From the NCBI RefSeq assembly GCF_900108555.1, contig NZ_FNWV01000003.1:1-62168 (forward strand): a stretch of 62,168 nt of DNA. The letters run 5' to 3'. Below the pieces are notes generated by a model. The model was not told the DNA's origin. It saw nothing but the letters and a program-made list of their open reading frames with translations, and made no database searches. The stretch is from Ruminococcus flavefaciens (GTDB lineage Bacteria; Bacillota; Clostridia; Oscillospirales; Ruminococcaceae). Below, piece by piece: positions 17,096 through 25,189 of the stretch. How positions within the stretch are numbered: the first letter of the stretch is position 1; every line of letters starts with the position of its first letter. A program made the translations under genes and the position numbers.

Positions 17096-18271
17096 ATGAA
17101 TTATGCAGAAGAATCCCTTAAAAAGCACAAGGAATGGCAGGGCAAGATAGAAGTTATCTGCCGTGCTCCTCTCGAAACAAGAGATGACCTCTCTCTCGCT
17201 TACACTCCCGGCGTTGCACAGCCATGCCTCGAAATACAGAAGGACGTTGACAAGAGCTATGAGCTCACACGCCGTTCAAACCTCGTTGCTGTAGTTACAG
17301 ACGGTACAGCTGTTCTCGGTCTCGGCGACATCGGTCCTGAGGCTGGTATGCCTGTTATGGAGGGCAAGTGCGCTCTCTTCAAGGCATTCGGCGACGTTGA
17401 CGCAGTTCCGCTGTGCGTTCGTTCAAAGGAAGTTGACGATATCGTTAATACAGTACGTCTCCTTGCAGGCTCTTTCGGCGGCGTAAACCTCGAGGACATC
17501 TCTGCTCCTCGCTGTTTCGAGATCGAAAAGAAGCTCAAGGAGTGCTGTGATATCCCGATATTCCACGATGACCAGCACGGTACAGCCGTTGTTACTCTCG
17601 CTGCTATGCTCAACGCTCTCAAGGTAGTCGGCAAGAAGCTTGACGAGATAAGAGTAGTTACAAGCGGTGCAGGCGCAGCAGGTATCGCTATCATCAAGCT
17701 CCTCATTTCTATGGGACTCAAGGACGTTGTTCTCTGCGACAGAAACGGTGCTATCTACAAGGGCAGACCTGAGGGCATGAACCCAATGAAGGACGAGATG
17801 GCTGAGATCACAAACCAGCAGATGAGAAAGGGCAGCCTCGAAGAAGTTATCAAGGGCGCAGATGTATTCATCGGCGTTTCAGCACCCGGCTGCGTAACTC
17901 CTGAAATGGTGAAGTCTATGGCTGACAAGCCTATCCTCTTCCCAATGGCTAACCCGACTCCCGAGATCATGCCCGACCTCGCTAAGGAAGCAGGCGCAGC
18001 TGTTGTCGGTACAGGCAGAAGCGACTTCCCGAACCAGATCAACAATGTTCTCGCATTCCCGGGTATCTTCCGCGGTGCTCTTGATGTTCGTGCAAGCGAT
18101 ATCAACGACGCTATGAAGATAGCTGCTGCTAAGGCTATCGCTTCATTCGTTACAGACGATAAGCTCAGCGCAGATTACATTATCCCAAGCGCACTGGACA
18201 AGACAGTTGCACAGGCCGTAGCTAAGGCTGTAGCTCAGGCTGCAAGAGATACAGGTGTTGCACGTATATAA
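17096..18271 (+). CDS. NAD(P)-dependent malic enzyme (oxaloacetate-decarboxylating)
   Basis: 391 residues, the short bacterial malic enzyme without the phosphotransacetylase extension. It converts malate to pyruvate and CO2 with reduction of NAD(P). Visible motifs: YTPGVAQPC, the GLGDIGPEAGMPVMEGK segment, metal-binding HDDQHGTAVV and the nucleotide fold VTSGAGAAGIAI. Paired with the dehydrogenase just upstream it would form the malate branch from oxaloacetate to pyruvate described in cellulolytic clostridia. AAAGGA precedes the start. Codon use is that of a highly expressed gene (many GCT/CTC and AAG codons). Confidence 0.95.
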   Translation: MNYAEESLKKHKEWQGKIEVICRAPLETRDDLSLAYTPGVAQPCLEIQKDVDKSYELTRRSNLVAVVTDGTAVLGLGDIGPEAGMPVMEGKCALFKAFGDVDAVPLCVRSKEVDDIVNTVRLLAGSFGGVNLEDISAPRCFEIEKKLKECCDIPIFHDDQHGTAVVTLAAMLNALKVVGKKLDEIRVVTSGAGAAGIAIIKLLISMGLKDVVLCDRNGAIYKGRPEGMNPMKDEMAEITNQQMRKGSLEEVIKGADVFIGVSAPGCVTPEMVKSMADKPILFPMANPTPEIMPDLAKEAGAAVVGTGRSDFPNQINNVLAFPGIFRGALDVRASDINDAMKIAAAKAIASFVTDDKLSADYIIPSALDKTVAQAVAKAVAQAARDTGVARI

Positions 18272-18336
18272 TGCACAGTGCAGCCTCTGATTTTATCCCC
18301 TGATTTGTCAAATGCACAAAAATCTTATCACAAATG

Positions 18337-18365
18337 TTGATTTTTTGGTAGGAATATGTTATAAT
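18337..18365 (+). promoter_or_regulatory. Promoter before the first miniprotein gene, with a 5' hairpin
   Basis: TTGATT (18337-18342), 17-bp spacer, TATAAT (18360-18365). The expected transcript would begin with a hairpin GAGCCGTA (18367-18374) / TACGGCTC (18388-18395) followed by T-rich sequence, so early termination or attenuation is possible. Confidence 0.65.
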
Positions 18366-18496
18366 GGAGCCGTACAGTTTCCTACTTTACGGCTCTTTCT
18401 ATTTCAGAGTGCGAAGTAAGGGCTGACAGTTATCAAGCACTTTAACCGTTAGCTTTATAAAAAAATAAATTCAACAAATCAAGGAGAAAAAACACT

Positions 18497-18676
18497 ATGA
18501 AAAACACTATGAAAAAAACATCTAAAGTTCATCTTGTAAGTCTGATCGGAACGATAATCAGCTTTTTAATACTTGTTATCTCTCTCGTTACACAGAGCTT
18601 CCTCATGGCACAGATAGTCTTAGGAGTAGTTTGTGTATTCTGTGTCGCTACATTTCTTACAGCAAAACAGAAGTGA
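18497..18676 (+). CDS. 59-residue membrane miniprotein, paralogue A
   Basis: Start MKNTMKKTSK followed by two hydrophobic helices (about 12-30 and 37-54). AAGGAG is present nine bases before the ATG; an in-frame ATG four codons later is an alternative. The pattern MKKT-K-L-S-IGT ... AQI-G ... FC-T-A-K is shared with the next gene at 18933-19118, so the two are paralogues. Function unknown. Confidence 0.6.
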   Translation: MKNTMKKTSKVHLVSLIGTIISFLILVISLVTQSFLMAQIVLGVVCVFCVATFLTAKQK

Positions 18677-18766
18677 AAAAATAAAGCTAATACCTATATT
18701 ATGGCATTTATAGGCAATATCGCAAAATCAGGACAGCCCATGCTGTCCATACAAAGCTAACGGTTC

Positions 18767-18788
18767 GGGCGCACTTTTTTGTGCGCCC
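18767..18788 (+). terminator. Hairpin terminator after miniprotein A
   Basis: GGGCGCAC / GTGCGCCC stem with a T6 loop, followed by TTATATATG. Another hairpin, GGACAGC / GCTGTCC, lies just before at 18731-18748. Confidence 0.65.
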
Positions 18789-18824
18789 TTATATATGTCC
18801 TTTTGTAATGTGTAATTTATTTGC

Positions 18825-18853
18825 TTGCAAAAACAATAAAAATATGATATACT
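18825..18853 (+). promoter_or_regulatory. Promoter before miniprotein B
   Basis: TTGCAA (18825-18830), 17-bp spacer, TATACT (18848-18853), followed by an 80-base leader. Confidence 0.55.
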
Positions 18854-18932
18854 AAAACCGTCATTGCCGAACGACCAACGGTCTAAATATCTTCCAATGC
18901 TTTAATTTTAATAACAAACGGAGAATCTAACT

Positions 18933-19118
18933 ATGAAAAAAACAAACAAATTTATTCTGCTGATCTCAATAATCGGCACACTGGCTTGCGGTATATCTTT
19001 CGGCATCGCTTTGACAAAAAGCGATAATATGATAGCACAGATCGGTTTCGGTGCAGCTGCCGCGTTCTGTCTTTCAACAGCCGTTACAGCTGCCAAAAAA
19101 TCAAACTCGACCAAATAA
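18933..19118 (+). CDS. 61-residue membrane miniprotein, paralogue B
   Basis: MKKTNK start, two hydrophobic helices (about 8-26 and 35-53) and a basic tail KKSNSTK. Aligns along its length with the miniprotein at 18497-18676 (IGT, AQIGFG and FC-T-A-K positions). CGGAGA precedes the ATG. It is followed within 25 bp by a zinc-binding protein gene, so the two may be co-transcribed. Function unknown. Confidence 0.65.
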   Translation: MKKTNKFILLISIIGTLACGISFGIALTKSDNMIAQIGFGAAAAFCLSTAVTAAKKSNSTK

Positions 19119-19142
19119 GCTTTATACTGAGGAGGTCCAGAT

Positions 19143-19358
19143 ATGAAATGCCCCGAATGCGGAAAAGAATGCCGCAAAGGCTTTATCGAAGCCAAAGACA
19201 GCGGAAGTATCACACAGCTGTTCACATCGGTGATATGGTATCCCGAAGATGAAAAAGACAAAATGATAAGAAAAAACACAGTTCACCTCTCACTGCACGG
19301 TGAGGGGTATTACTGCGATGAATGTATGAAGGTCATCGGCGTTTTCGCCGAGAAGTAG
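19143..19358 (+). CDS. Small zinc-ribbon protein, DUF6487-like
   Basis: 71 residues with two Cys pairs (CPECGKEC at the N-terminus and YYCDECMKVIG near the end), forming a one-zinc ribbon around a central WYPEDEKDK segment. The GYYCxxCxKVIG tail is recalled from DUF6487-type proteins of unknown function, which is recognition from memory. GGAGG precedes the start. It is probably in one transcript with miniprotein B. Confidence 0.7.
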   Translation: MKCPECGKECRKGFIEAKDSGSITQLFTSVIWYPEDEKDKMIRKNTVHLSLHGEGYYCDECMKVIGVFAEK

Positions 19359-19396
19359 CGCAGAGCCTGCACATCTCCAGCGATTTTGGGAGACAC

Positions 19397-19483
19397 ACGG
19401 GCGCGCAGAATGCGCCCCTACAAGCTAAAGGCTCACTATGCACTAACCACTAACTCGGAACGCCGAGAGCTGCGTTCCCTACA
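19397..19483. repeat. Two intergenic palindromic repeats before hydF
   Basis: Units at 19397-19422 (ACGGGCGCG...GCGCCCCTACA) and 19455-19483 (CGGAACGCCGAGAGCTGCGTTCCCTACA), separated by a CACTAACCACTAACT-type stretch. The second unit runs into the hydF ribosome-binding region. Confidence 0.75.
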
Positions 19484-19497
19484 TAGGAATGATAAAT

Positions 19498-20697
19498 ATG
19501 AGTTTAAACGATACCCCCTCCTCGGAGAGAGTCCACATAGGCTTCTTCGGTCGAAGAAATGCAGGAAAATCCAGCGTAGTAAACGCTGTTACAGGACAGG
19601 AGCTGTCCGTAGTTTCCGATGTCAAGGGCACTACCACCGATCCTGTCACAAAGGCTATGGAGCTTCTCCCTCTCGGTCCTGTTGTGATAATAGATACTCC
19701 CGGCTTTGACGACGAGGGTACTCTCGGCGAGATGAGAGTCCGCAAAACAAAACAGATACTCAACCGCACAGACCTTGCTGTACTCATAGTTGACGGCACT
19801 GTCGGTCTCACCGACACCGAACGCCAGCTCATCGGTATTTTCGAGGAAAAGGATATACCATTTCTCACGGTTTACAACAAGTCCGATATCGCAGAAAAAC
19901 GCGTCTGTCAGGATAACGAGATAGAAGTGAGCGCACTTAAAGGCGTGAACATATACGAACTGAAAGAGCGCATTGCCGCACTTGCGAAGCTCCCCACAGA
20001 AGAAAAGCGCATTGTGGGCGACCTGCTCAGCCCTAATGATATGGTGGTACTCGTTACGCCTATCGACGCGGCTGCGCCAAAGGGACGAATGATACTTCCG
20101 CAGGTGCAGACTCTCCGCGATGTACTTGATGCTGACGCAATGGCTGTATTCACAAAGGAGTTCCAGCTTGCGGAAACTCTCGGCAAGCTCAGTGCGCCGC
20201 CGAAAATGGTCATCACCGACAGTCAGGCATTCGCTATGGTCAGCAAAATCGTTCCCGAGGACGTTCCGCTGACTTCATTCTCGATACTCATGGCACGTTA
20301 CAAGGGCTTCCTTGAGACTTCCGTAAAGGGCGCAGCTGCCATAAAGAAGCTGAAAGACGGCGATACTGTCCTCATATCCGAGGGCTGTACTCATCACCGC
20401 CAGTGCGGAGACATCGGCAGTGTGAAGCTGCCTGCACTTCTGAAAAAGACTACGGGCAAGACTCTGAATATAGAGCTCAGCTCGGGACGTGAGTTCCCCG
20501 AGGACTTATCGAAATACAGCCTTGTTATACACTGCGGCGGCTGTATGCTCAACGAGCGCGAAATGGTCTATCGCCGCAAGTCCGCAGAAGATCAGAACGT
20601 ACCGTTCACAAACTACGGCATAGCCCTTGCACTTATGAACGGCATACTCAAACGCAGTCTCGGCTTATTCCCCGACCTTGCAGGTGAGATCGAATGA
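19498..20697 (+). CDS. hydF: [FeFe]-hydrogenase maturation GTPase HydF
   Basis: Scaffold GTPase on which the 2Fe subcluster of [FeFe] hydrogenase is assembled by HydE and HydG. An Era-like GTPase domain is at the N-terminus (GRRNAGKSS P-loop, DTPGFDD, NKSD). The iron-sulfur ligands of the C-terminal domain are visible as CTHH and, about 50 residues later, HCGGC, matching the HydF CxH...HCxxC pattern. 399 residues from the chosen ATG at 19498 (AGGA nine bases upstream); another ATG lies three codons earlier. No hydE or hydG is nearby, and the following gene overlaps its stop. Confidence 0.95.
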   Translation: MSLNDTPSSERVHIGFFGRRNAGKSSVVNAVTGQELSVVSDVKGTTTDPVTKAMELLPLGPVVIIDTPGFDDEGTLGEMRVRKTKQILNRTDLAVLIVDGTVGLTDTERQLIGIFEEKDIPFLTVYNKSDIAEKRVCQDNEIEVSALKGVNIYELKERIAALAKLPTEEKRIVGDLLSPNDMVVLVTPIDAAAPKGRMILPQVQTLRDVLDADAMAVFTKEFQLAETLGKLSAPPKMVITDSQAFAMVSKIVPEDVPLTSFSILMARYKGFLETSVKGAAAIKKLKDGDTVLISEGCTHHRQCGDIGSVKLPALLKKTTGKTLNIELSSGREFPEDLSKYSLVIHCGGCMLNEREMVYRRKSAEDQNVPFTNYGIALALMNGILKRSLGLFPDLAGEIE

Positions 20698-21083
20698 AAG
20701 CACGTCTGCCCTATATCATCGGCTTTGTGCTGCTGACAGCCGTTGAAGTGTGCATAGGCGTGTTCTATTTCAGCCACTTCATACGCTCATATTTAGGCGA
20801 TGTTATCATAGTATGGGTGCTGTACTGCCTGTTCCGCTCCTTTGTACCGAAGAGGTTCAGCTCCTACGGTATAGCAGTTGGTATACTCGTATTCTCCTTT
20901 GCTGTGGAGTTCCTGCAAAAGGCGCATATCGCAGATATACTCGGCGTTGAGAACAAGCTGCTGCGCATAATCATCGGCACAAGCTATGCTACTGAGGACT
21001 TATGGTGCTATGTGGCAGGAACTGCCGTTACAATACTGGAAATATGGCTGTTTAAAAGGCTGTTCCCGCATAAAGATACATAA
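20694..21083 (+). CDS. DUF2809-family membrane protein
   Basis: 129 residues with four predicted helices and the family-type motif GDVIIVWVLYCLFRS followed by FSFAVEFLQ. The start overlaps the hydF stop by four bases (ATGA), so it is translationally coupled to hydF, although no link to hydrogenase is known to me. Function of DUF2809 is unknown. Confidence 0.8.
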   Translation: MKARLPYIIGFVLLTAVEVCIGVFYFSHFIRSYLGDVIIVWVLYCLFRSFVPKRFSSYGIAVGILVFSFAVEFLQKAHIADILGVENKLLRIIIGTSYATEDLWCYVAGTAVTILEIWLFKRLFPHKDT

Positions 21084-21092
21084 ACAAAAAAG

Positions 21093-21184
21093 CTCCCGAG
21101 AGCATATAATGAAATGAAGCTGCATAAACTCAGCCGTTAAGGCAATAATACAGACAGCGATACACATTCATTATATATCGGGAG
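21093..21184 (+). promoter_or_regulatory. Inverted repeat that covers the mazF ribosome-binding site
   Basis: CTCCCGA-GAG-CATATAATG (21093-21111) can pair with CATTATATATCGGGAG (21169-21184). The right arm contains GGGAG, the ribosome-binding site of the MazF gene eight bases before its ATG. A transcript covering both arms would hide the start site. The left arm also contains TATAAT (21105-21110), so it may double as a promoter element. Confidence 0.5.
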
Positions 21185-21192
21185 TAATTTTT

Positions 21193-21540
21193 ATGTCAGT
21201 CAAAAGAGGAGAAATATACTACGCCGACCTCAGTCCTGTTGTAGGCTCTGAGCAGGGCGGTGTAAGACCAGTACTTATAGTCCAGAACGATGTGGGGAAC
21301 AGGCACAGTCCCACGGTCATAGCTGCTGCCATAACCAGTCAGCGCGATAAGAGCCGACTCCCTACACATATCGAAGTGCAGGCAGATAAATGCGGACTTG
21401 CAAAGGACAGCGTCGTCCTGCTTGAACAGATACGGACTATCGACAAACGCCGTCTTAAAGACAAAATGGGCGAGCTTGACCTTAATTCCATGAATAAGGT
21501 GGATACCGCCCTTTCCATAAGCTTCGGCTTGGAGATTTAA
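21193..21540 (+). CDS. MazF/PemK-family endoribonuclease toxin, no adjacent antitoxin
   Basis: 115 residues, close to the Bacillus EndoA/NdoA type: [30 protein letters not shown] at the start (given in part), TSQ in IAAAITSQ, and [13 protein letters not shown]. These proteins cleave mRNA at short sequences and are normally preceded by a MazE/EndoAI antitoxin. The 108-bp gap upstream holds no antitoxin gene, so control may be by RNA structure (previous entry) or by a distant antitoxin. Confidence 0.9.
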   Translation: MSVKRGEIYYADLSPVVGSEQGGVRPVLIVQNDVGNRHSPTVIAAAITSQRDKSRLPTHIEVQADKCGLAKDSVVLLEQIRTIDKRRLKDKMGELDLNSMNKVDTALSISFGLEI

Positions 21541-21564
21541 GCCCTTAGCCTTTAGCTGTTAGCT

Positions 21565-21898
21565 TGTAGGGGCTGCCTTCGGCGGTCCGTGTACCCCACA
21601 ACAATTATAAATGCTACTACAATGTCATTTGAAATTTTACGGTAATTGGCGGACGACCAGCTCTGCATATAGCATTGCTAACCAAATCAAAGATTTGGAG
21701 CACTGCTTAAATGGTCGTCCCTACAGTGCGGCATTTTAAATTGACGCGTAATTGACGGGCTGTCGAGAACGCCAGCCCCTACAACATCGGTTATTTTTAA
21801 TTCATTCGTAAGGCACGGGCCGCCAAAGGCAGCCCCTACACATAGTTACGGTATGCATAATTTACGAGGCACACGGGCGCGCGAAACGCGCCCCTACA
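21565..21898. repeat. Cluster of intergenic palindromic repeats, including one long unit
   Basis: The gap 21541-21939 has no gene. Units: 21565-21590 (reverse), the long 77-bp unit 21649-21725 (GCGGACGACC...GGTCGTCCCTACA), 21754-21783, 21813-21840 (ACGGGCCGCC...GGCAGCCCCTACA) and 21871-21898 (ACGGGCGCGC...GCGCCCCTACA). The variable stems differ but the CCCTACA end is constant. Confidence 0.85.
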
Positions 21899-21939
21899 AT
21901 ATGTCATTCATAATCCGTCCGCGTAAGCGGACACAATAA

Positions 21940-24564
21940 TTATGAATTATGCATTAAATTCGCCAACACGGGTACTGCAAAGCTGAAGCCCAATGCTGCA
22001 AGGAGCTGAACCATATCGGGAGTTACCGTACTGAATACCAATTGCAGCTGCGGTATCATCACTGCTGCCGCCAGTGCCGCCACCGAAAGGAAGGCCGCAC
22101 CTACAAGCTTCATATTGCCGAATGGATTCATGCGGAATATGGACTTGCGCTCTGAACGGCACTCAAATACGTGTATGAGCTGCGACACTACCAGTGTGAT
22201 AAGAGCGGCGGTGCGGCAGGCTTCAACAGAGCCGCCCATACGCATGACCGTTGTGAAGCTTGCAAGTGTGGAAAGTCCGATAAATATACCGCGTATGACT
22301 ATCTTCCACATAAGTCCCCCTGCGAAGAAGCCCTCACCCGAACGTCTCGGCGGACGGCTCATTATATCGCTCTCGGGCTGCTCCATACCCAGTGCCACAG
22401 CAGGAAGTCCGTCAGTGACAAGGTTAACAAGGAGTATCTGCACAGGCAGGAGCACCACAGGCATTCCCATTATCATGCCCAGGAACATAGTCAGAACCTC
22501 GCCTATATTGCAGGACAGGAGATACCTCACGAACTTCCGAATATTTGCATAAACGCACCGTCCCTGCTCAACTGCATTCACGAGAGTTGCAAGGTTGTCG
22601 TCCATTAGTATCACATCTGCCGCCTGCTTTGTCACGTCAGTTCCCGTAACGCCCATAGCTACGCCCACATCGGCTTCCTTTACCGCAGGAGCGTCGTTCA
22701 CGCCGTCACCTGTCATAGTCACTATCTCGCCGCGCCGCTTGAAGCTCTTTACTATTCGCAGCTTATGTACGGGCTCGACACGGGCGAATACTGTATATTT
22801 CCCGATATCACGGTCAAGCTCCTCGTCTGTAAGCTTATCCAGTTCCGCACCTGTTATAGCCTTTCCGCCTTTGAGAAGTCCTGCTTTCTTAGCAACTGCC
22901 ACGGCGGTATTTTTATGGTCGCCCGTTATCATCACAGTCTTTACGGAGGCAGAAGCGCATTTGCGTATAGCGGTCTTTGCTTCCTCACGGGGCGGATCTG
23001 TCATGCCTGCAAAGCCTAAAAATACAAGGTTTCCGCGGTCAGGGTCGAAGTTCTCGGAGGTACATACCGCAAGCGCAAGGACTCTCAGTGCCTTGTCTGA
23101 CATATCCGCAGCCCTTTCCTCAAGCTCTCTGCGGACTGCCGCCGTCATGGGAGAAGCTTTGCCGTTTTCGTCCATATACTGTGAACATCTCGGCAGCAGC
23201 ACTTCCTCTGCGCCCTTAAAGTAAATGCGCTTTTCACTTCCCCACTGACAATGCACAGCCATGAAGCGTGTCTCGCTGTCAAAGGGATATTCCTCAATAA
23301 CACGGCAGCTTCCCGACAGAGACTCCCTTGTGATACCTGCCTTTGCAGCAGCGATGAGCAGGGCGGCTTCTGTAGGATCACCTGTTACCTTCCATTCACC
23401 CTTACCTGCAAGTGTACCTCTGTTGCGGCTCTTCGGAGCTTCATGCGCACTTATCTCAGCCGTAGAGCAGACTACTCCGCACCGCAGAGCTTCCGTGAGA
23501 GCCTTTTCGGTCATAGGGTTTACAGCGATATTATCCCCTTTGGTAACTGCTCCGCTTACTCTGTAGCCCATACCGCTGAAACCATAATTTTCCGACACTG
23601 TGGAAAGCTCCGTAACTGTCATCTTGTTCTCGGTGATAGTCCCCGTTTTGTCGGAGCAAATCACCGATGTGCAGCCAAGTGTCTCTACGCTGTGGAGCTT
23701 ATTTACAAGGGCTTTCTGCTTCAGCATACGGCTCACTGCCAGTGCAAGGGCTATAGTCACCGTTGCAGGCAGTCCCTCGGGAATTGCGGCTATTGCTATG
23801 GTTATGCCCGTCATCAGCATATCAAAGGCATTTTCACCCCTGAGCACTCCTGCTCCGAAAACTGCCGCACACACCACAAGGCATATTATGGCTACTATCT
23901 TTCCAAGCTCCGCAAGACGCTTTTGCAGGGGAGTGGCTTCGCTGTCGATATCCGTCAGCATCTCAGAAATCCTGCCCATTTGGGTATTTTTTCCCGTTGC
24001 TATTATCTCCGCGCGGCAGGTACCCTTTGTTGCGGAAGCTCCGCAGTAGACTATATTCGGCTTGTTAAGTGAGTTGTCCCTGTCGGTGGTATCACCTGCG
24101 GTCTTGCCGACTGCCGTGGACTCACCAGTGAGTATGGACTCATCGGTGAAAAAGCCTGCCGCTTTCAGTACAACACCGTCCGCAGGTATGCGGTCGCCTG
24201 CTTCAAGCTCGATGATATCTCCCGTCACAAGCTTTGCTGCGTCTATTTCCGTAAGCTTGCCGTCACGCCAGCATTTAGCCGTGGGAGAGGTCATGGAGCG
24301 CAGGGCTTCGAGAGTATGCTCTGTGCGGTACTCCTGAACGAAGCCCAGTATCGCGTTGAGCAGCACTATGAGTATTATTGTCACCGCGTCGGTTATCTCT
24401 CCAAGGAGTACGGATACCACAGTTGCCGCAAGAAGTATCATCACCATTACGTCTTTGAACTGCCCCAGAAATATTTTCACAGGAACTGCTTTCCTGCTCT
24501 CTCCGAATACGTTTTCACCCTCGGTCCTGAGCCTTTCGGCTGCTTCCTTTTCAGTAAGTCCCAT
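21940..24564 (-). CDS. Calcium-translocating P-type ATPase (PMCA/SERCA-like)
   Basis: 874 residues, type IIA/IIB P-ATPase. In order: N-terminal cation ATPase segment, TGES actuator motif (ILTGEST), phosphorylation site DKTGTIT, the nucleotide-binding domain, TGDGVNDAPA hinge, and a C-terminal set of helices with NLVTDGLPA. The PEGLPATV segment of M4 carries the usual Ca2+-binding residues. It should export Ca2+ from the cytoplasm. The C-terminus ends in a short LMHNS read from the AT-rich repeat, so the original end may have been altered. The gene is flanked on both sides by repeat clusters. Confidence 0.92.
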   Translation of the reverse strand: MGLTEKEAAERLRTEGENVFGESRKAVPVKIFLGQFKDVMVMILLAATVVSVLLGEITDAVTIILIVLLNAILGFVQEYRTEHTLEALRSMTSPTAKCWRDGKLTEIDAAKLVTGDIIELEAGDRIPADGVVLKAAGFFTDESILTGESTAVGKTAGDTTDRDNSLNKPNIVYCGASATKGTCRAEIIATGKNTQMGRISEMLTDIDSEATPLQKRLAELGKIVAIICLVVCAAVFGAGVLRGENAFDMLMTGITIAIAAIPEGLPATVTIALALAVSRMLKQKALVNKLHSVETLGCTSVICSDKTGTITENKMTVTELSTVSENYGFSGMGYRVSGAVTKGDNIAVNPMTEKALTEALRCGVVCSTAEISAHEAPKSRNRGTLAGKGEWKVTGDPTEAALLIAAAKAGITRESLSGSCRVIEEYPFDSETRFMAVHCQWGSEKRIYFKGAEEVLLPRCSQYMDENGKASPMTAAVRRELEERAADMSDKALRVLALAVCTSENFDPDRGNLVFLGFAGMTDPPREEAKTAIRKCASASVKTVMITGDHKNTAVAVAKKAGLLKGGKAITGAELDKLTDEELDRDIGKYTVFARVEPVHKLRIVKSFKRRGEIVTMTGDGVNDAPAVKEADVGVAMGVTGTDVTKQAADVILMDDNLATLVNAVEQGRCVYANIRKFVRYLLSCNIGEVLTMFLGMIMGMPVVLLPVQILLVNLVTDGLPAVALGMEQPESDIMSRPPRRSGEGFFAGGLMWKIVIRGIFIGLSTLASFTTVMRMGGSVEACRTAALITLVVSQLIHVFECRSERKSIFRMNPFGNMKLVGAAFLSVAALAAAVMIPQLQLVFSTVTPDMVQLLAALGFSFAVPVLANLMHNS

Positions 24565-24683
24565 ATCTTCACCCTTTCGCGTAGCTTTGTCCTTACATCA
24601 TATGCCAGTCCCTCTTTTATTATGACTGATTTAGTGGTTAGTGATCAGTGCTTAGTGAGTAGTAAGTAGTGAGTAGATTTGTA

Positions 24684-25100
24684 GTAGGGGCTGCCTGTGG
24701 CAGTCCGTGCCTTACAATGCAAGCAACAGTAAACCATTTGTAGGGGCGAACAGTGTTCGCCCGTCAGTTACGCATAAAACACAAATAATACAATGTAGGG
24801 ACGACCATTTAAGCAGTGCTCCAAATCTTTGATTTGGTTAGCAATGCTATATGCAGAGCTGGTCGTCCGCGCCGCAATTGATTTTGTATGTTTGCGGACG
24901 CGCAATGCGTAATTATAAAAAACGGGCCGCCGAAGGCAGCCCCTACAGCCTAAAGGCTAATGGCGGATAATACCCGCCATTACTTACATCTTGTTCGTGT
25001 CATTAATTACGTAAGGAACACGGGCGCAGGTCATGCGCCCCTACATTCTAATCACTACGCACTAACAACTTGCGGAACGCCGAGGGCAGCGTTCTCTACA
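24684..25100. repeat. Cluster of intergenic palindromic repeats, including one long unit
   Basis: The gap 24565-25189 (625 bp) has no gene. Units: 24684-24710, 24740-24764, the long 77-bp unit 24794-24870 (reverse complement of the copy at 21649-21725), 24922-24947, 25020-25045 and 25073-25100. Between them are degenerate TAGTGATTAGTG / CACTAACCACTAA stretches. Confidence 0.85.
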
Positions 25101-25137
25101 CTATGCATTACTCACTAACCACTAACAACTAAACCGG

Positions 25138-25166
25138 TTGCACCGGTGGAAAAAATATGCTATAAT
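25138..25166 (+). promoter_or_regulatory. Promoter for the AEC transporter
   Basis: TTGCAC (25138-25143), 17-bp spacer, TATAAT (25161-25166). The leader is very short. Confidence 0.75.
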
Positions 25167-25189
25167 CAAGGTGTAAATAACATAAGGTA

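Noticed and set aside
18444..18765. 322-bp segment with 13-bp inverted ends as an insertion sequence or miniature transposon
   Set aside because: No target-site duplication is visible, and the arms can equally be explained as 5' and 3' transcript ends pairing; kept only as an observation.
23251..24072. Plus-strand open frame of 273 codons
   Set aside because: Opposite the Ca2+ ATPase gene; sequence is Cys/His/Tyr rich with no domain, so a shadow.
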